A stretch of DNA of 34,699 nucleotides, taken from the NCBI RefSeq assembly GCF_900170035.1, contig NZ_LT828565.1, positions 1 through 34,699 on the forward strand, given 5' to 3'. The notes under the pieces were generated by a model, which was given only the letters and a program-made list of their open reading frames with translations, did not search any database and was not told where the DNA came from. The stretch is from Desulfamplus magnetovallimortis. Its GTDB lineage: Bacteria; Desulfobacterota; Desulfobacteria; Desulfobacterales; Desulfobacteraceae. How positions within the stretch are numbered: the stretch's first letter is position 1; each line of letters begins with the position of its first letter. Positions 33,488 through 34,699 of this stretch are shown piece by piece. The position numbers and the translations under genes are program-made.

Positions 33488-33601
33488 ATGAAAATTTTTA
33501 TGGTTATTATAATTGCATATTTAATTATGACTGTTAACTGCAATGGTTTACAGAAAATTTCAGATTATTCATTTTCCGTAGAAATAGATACAATATTTTG
33601 A
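33488..33601 (+). CDS. Tiny ORF with hydrophobic N-terminus next to the IS
   Basis: A 37-codon frame, MKIFMVIIIAYLIMTVNC followed by about 19 polar residues. It looks like a signal peptide or lipoprotein leader. Its stop is 6 bp before the IS. No ribosome binding site is clear. It could be the remaining start of a secreted protein or chance. Confidence 0.25.
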   Translation: MKIFMVIIIAYLIMTVNCNGLQKISDYSFSVEIDTIF

Positions 33602-33607
33602 TGCTCA

Positions 33608-34503
33608 GAAGCTGTTTTAAAACCCATGCATTGTTGGTATGATATGAATTTTACCTGAAATAAGGAACAAATTCCATGAGCGTAGAATACAAAAAAAAAT
33701 ATCCGACAGATGTAACAGATTCTGAATGGGAAATAGTGCTCCAATTTATACCCAAGCCCAAAAGTGGAAAGGGCAAATCGGGACGACCGGCTTCAGACTT
33801 GAGAAATGTTTTTAATGGAATAAGATATGTAAATAAAACAGGTTGTCAGTGGAGAATGCTTCCGAATGATTTCGGCCCATGGAGTACCATTTATGGCTAT
33901 TACAACAAATGGTCAAAATTAAAAATATGGAAGACATTGATGGATGAATTACGTAAAATGGTAAGAAAGCGGCAGGGACGAAAGCCGGATCCATCAGCCG
34001 GAAGTGTTGACAGTCAAAGCGTTAAAAGCAGTATACAAGGGGAAAGTATCGGGATTGATGGTGGAAAATTAGTGAAAGGACGCAAGCGACATATCTTAGT
34101 TGATACACTTGGGCTTATACTTTCGGTAATTGTAACTCCAGCAAATGAGGGAGATCGAAATGGTTTGAAAAACTTACTGACAGATTATTTTTCTAATGGA
34201 ATAAGTAGGTTGAGGAAGATATGGGTTGATGGAGGTTATTCTGGATCAGCTTTAAAAGAGTGGGTTCGGAAGCTTAAAAAAACACATCAGATCGATCTGG
34301 AAGTATCTGAAAAAGAAGGAAAAGGGTTCAACGTTGTAAAAAAACGTTGGGTTGTGGAACGAACATTCGCATGGATTTATAATTTTCGACGAAATTCGAA
34401 AGATTATGAAAGAAAAACAGACAACAGCGAAGCTATGATCCAGATCTCAATGATTAGTATTTTGCTCAATAGATTGTCCTAATAGGGGTTTTAAAACAGC
34501 TTC
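33608..34503 (+). mobile_element. IS5-family insertion sequence
   Basis: An 896-bp element with perfect 18-bp terminal inverted repeats: GAAGCTGTTTTAAAACCC at 33608-33625 and its complement at 34486-34503. It is flanked by a 3-bp direct repeat TCA (33605-33607 and 34504-34506). A TNA target of 3 bp fits the IS1031 group of IS5. Ends, duplication and transposase are all intact. Confidence 0.9.
33676..34482 (+). CDS. IS5-family transposase (DDE)
   Basis: A 268-aa single-frame transposase. The N-terminal IS5-type domain shows SEWEIVLQFIPKPK and NGIRYVNKTGCQWRMLPNDF with PWSTIYGYYNKW. The catalytic triad is visible: Asp112 (GSVDSQSVK), Asp185 (IWVDGGYSG) and Glu228 (RWVVERTFAWIYNFRR). AAGGAAC precedes the ATG. 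No frameshift is needed. It lies within matching 18-bp inverted repeats. The 190 bp after the element (34507-34699) show no recognisable gene. Confidence 0.95.
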   Translation: MSVEYKKKYPTDVTDSEWEIVLQFIPKPKSGKGKSGRPASDLRNVFNGIRYVNKTGCQWRMLPNDFGPWSTIYGYYNKWSKLKIWKTLMDELRKMVRKRQGRKPDPSAGSVDSQSVKSSIQGESIGIDGGKLVKGRKRHILVDTLGLILSVIVTPANEGDRNGLKNLLTDYFSNGISRLRKIWVDGGYSGSALKEWVRKLKKTHQIDLEVSEKEGKGFNVVKKRWVVERTFAWIYNFRRNSKDYERKTDNSEAMIQISMISILLNRLS

Positions 34504-34699
34504 TCAAGTATGAAAGAACGAGCGCCATGTCAGTTTACTTCGAAAATAATCTGAAGTGTTTAATTGCTTTGAAAGTAAGAATACATGTGTCAAGGAAGAA
34601 GATAGTGATGATGCAGTAGACTGAATCTTCGGCCAGCTATATAGTCAACGAATTCATGTCGCAACGCACGCTGGTTGGTGTGGGGGCTGGGGGCATACG

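Noticed and set aside
33100-34699. attR copy of the tRNA-Glu 3' end
   Set aside because: No stretch matching GTTCGATTCCCCTTGGGG was found by eye on either strand.

Overview
The window looks like chromosomal DNA of a moderately AT-rich, Gram-negative anaerobe. A sulfate-reducing member of the Desulfobacterales (Desulfobacterota) fits best. This is inferred from gene content (BamD lipoprotein, export-type MsrAB fusion, Tpx, two PhoU proteins, a dihydropterin-synthase-like MBL protein) and from the many short intergenic repeats; no rRNA is present to prove it.

Region 1 (1-9770) holds housekeeping and redox genes. purN is on the minus strand with a frame problem at its 5' end. A trxA-trxB operon has a near-consensus promoter. 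It is followed by bamD, an Old Yellow Enzyme-type oxidoreductase, a YdiI/MenI-like thioesterase, an MsrA-MsrB fusion with two plausible starts, tpx, a small unknown gene coupled to a metallo-beta-lactamase-fold gene, an isoprenylcysteine-methyltransferase-like membrane protein and a GGDEF-domain remnant. At least three families of short repeats lie between these genes.

Region 2 (9948-19770) is a complete phosphate-starvation locus: phoU1-phoB-phoR on the plus strand, facing a minus-strand operon pstC-pstA-pstS-pstB-phoU2. Each block is preceded by four heptamers at an 11-bp period, with a -10-like hexamer exactly 8 bp downstream. This is a Pho-box-like array with a CTAACA core. PhoR carries a roughly 100-residue Ser/His/Asn-rich repeat insertion near its PAS domain. 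pstS sits third in its operon rather than first.

Region 3 (20049-33607) starts at a tRNA-Glu(CTC) gene and reads as an integrated mobile element whose far end is not visible. It has a tRNA-proximal tyrosine integrase with an AlpA/excisionase-like HTH gene. Next comes an AT-rich pair made of a catalytic-domain-only tyrosine recombinase and a degenerate sigma54-activator-like AAA+ protein. An MNT/HEPN pair runs on the opposite strand. The main cargo is a compact ten-gene minus-strand operon (32840 to 25155): small Cys4 protein, Ycf46-like AAA+ ATPase, DUF1257 (Ycf35-like), DUF2997, DUF3150-like protein, unknown 115-aa protein, SSB, Rad52/annealase-like protein, PD-(D/E)XK Fe-S nuclease and UvrD-like helicase. 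It looks like a self-contained DNA-processing system that joins recombination enzymes to the poorly characterised Ycf46/Ycf35/DUF2997 set, and is my best candidate for an undescribed system.

Upstream of that operon is about 650 bp of non-coding DNA with an operator-like inverted repeat and a purine-rich stretch containing recurring GGAGATGG and two similar hairpins. An intact IS5-family element with an 18-bp inverted repeat and a TCA target duplication follows, then about 190 bp with no recognisable gene.
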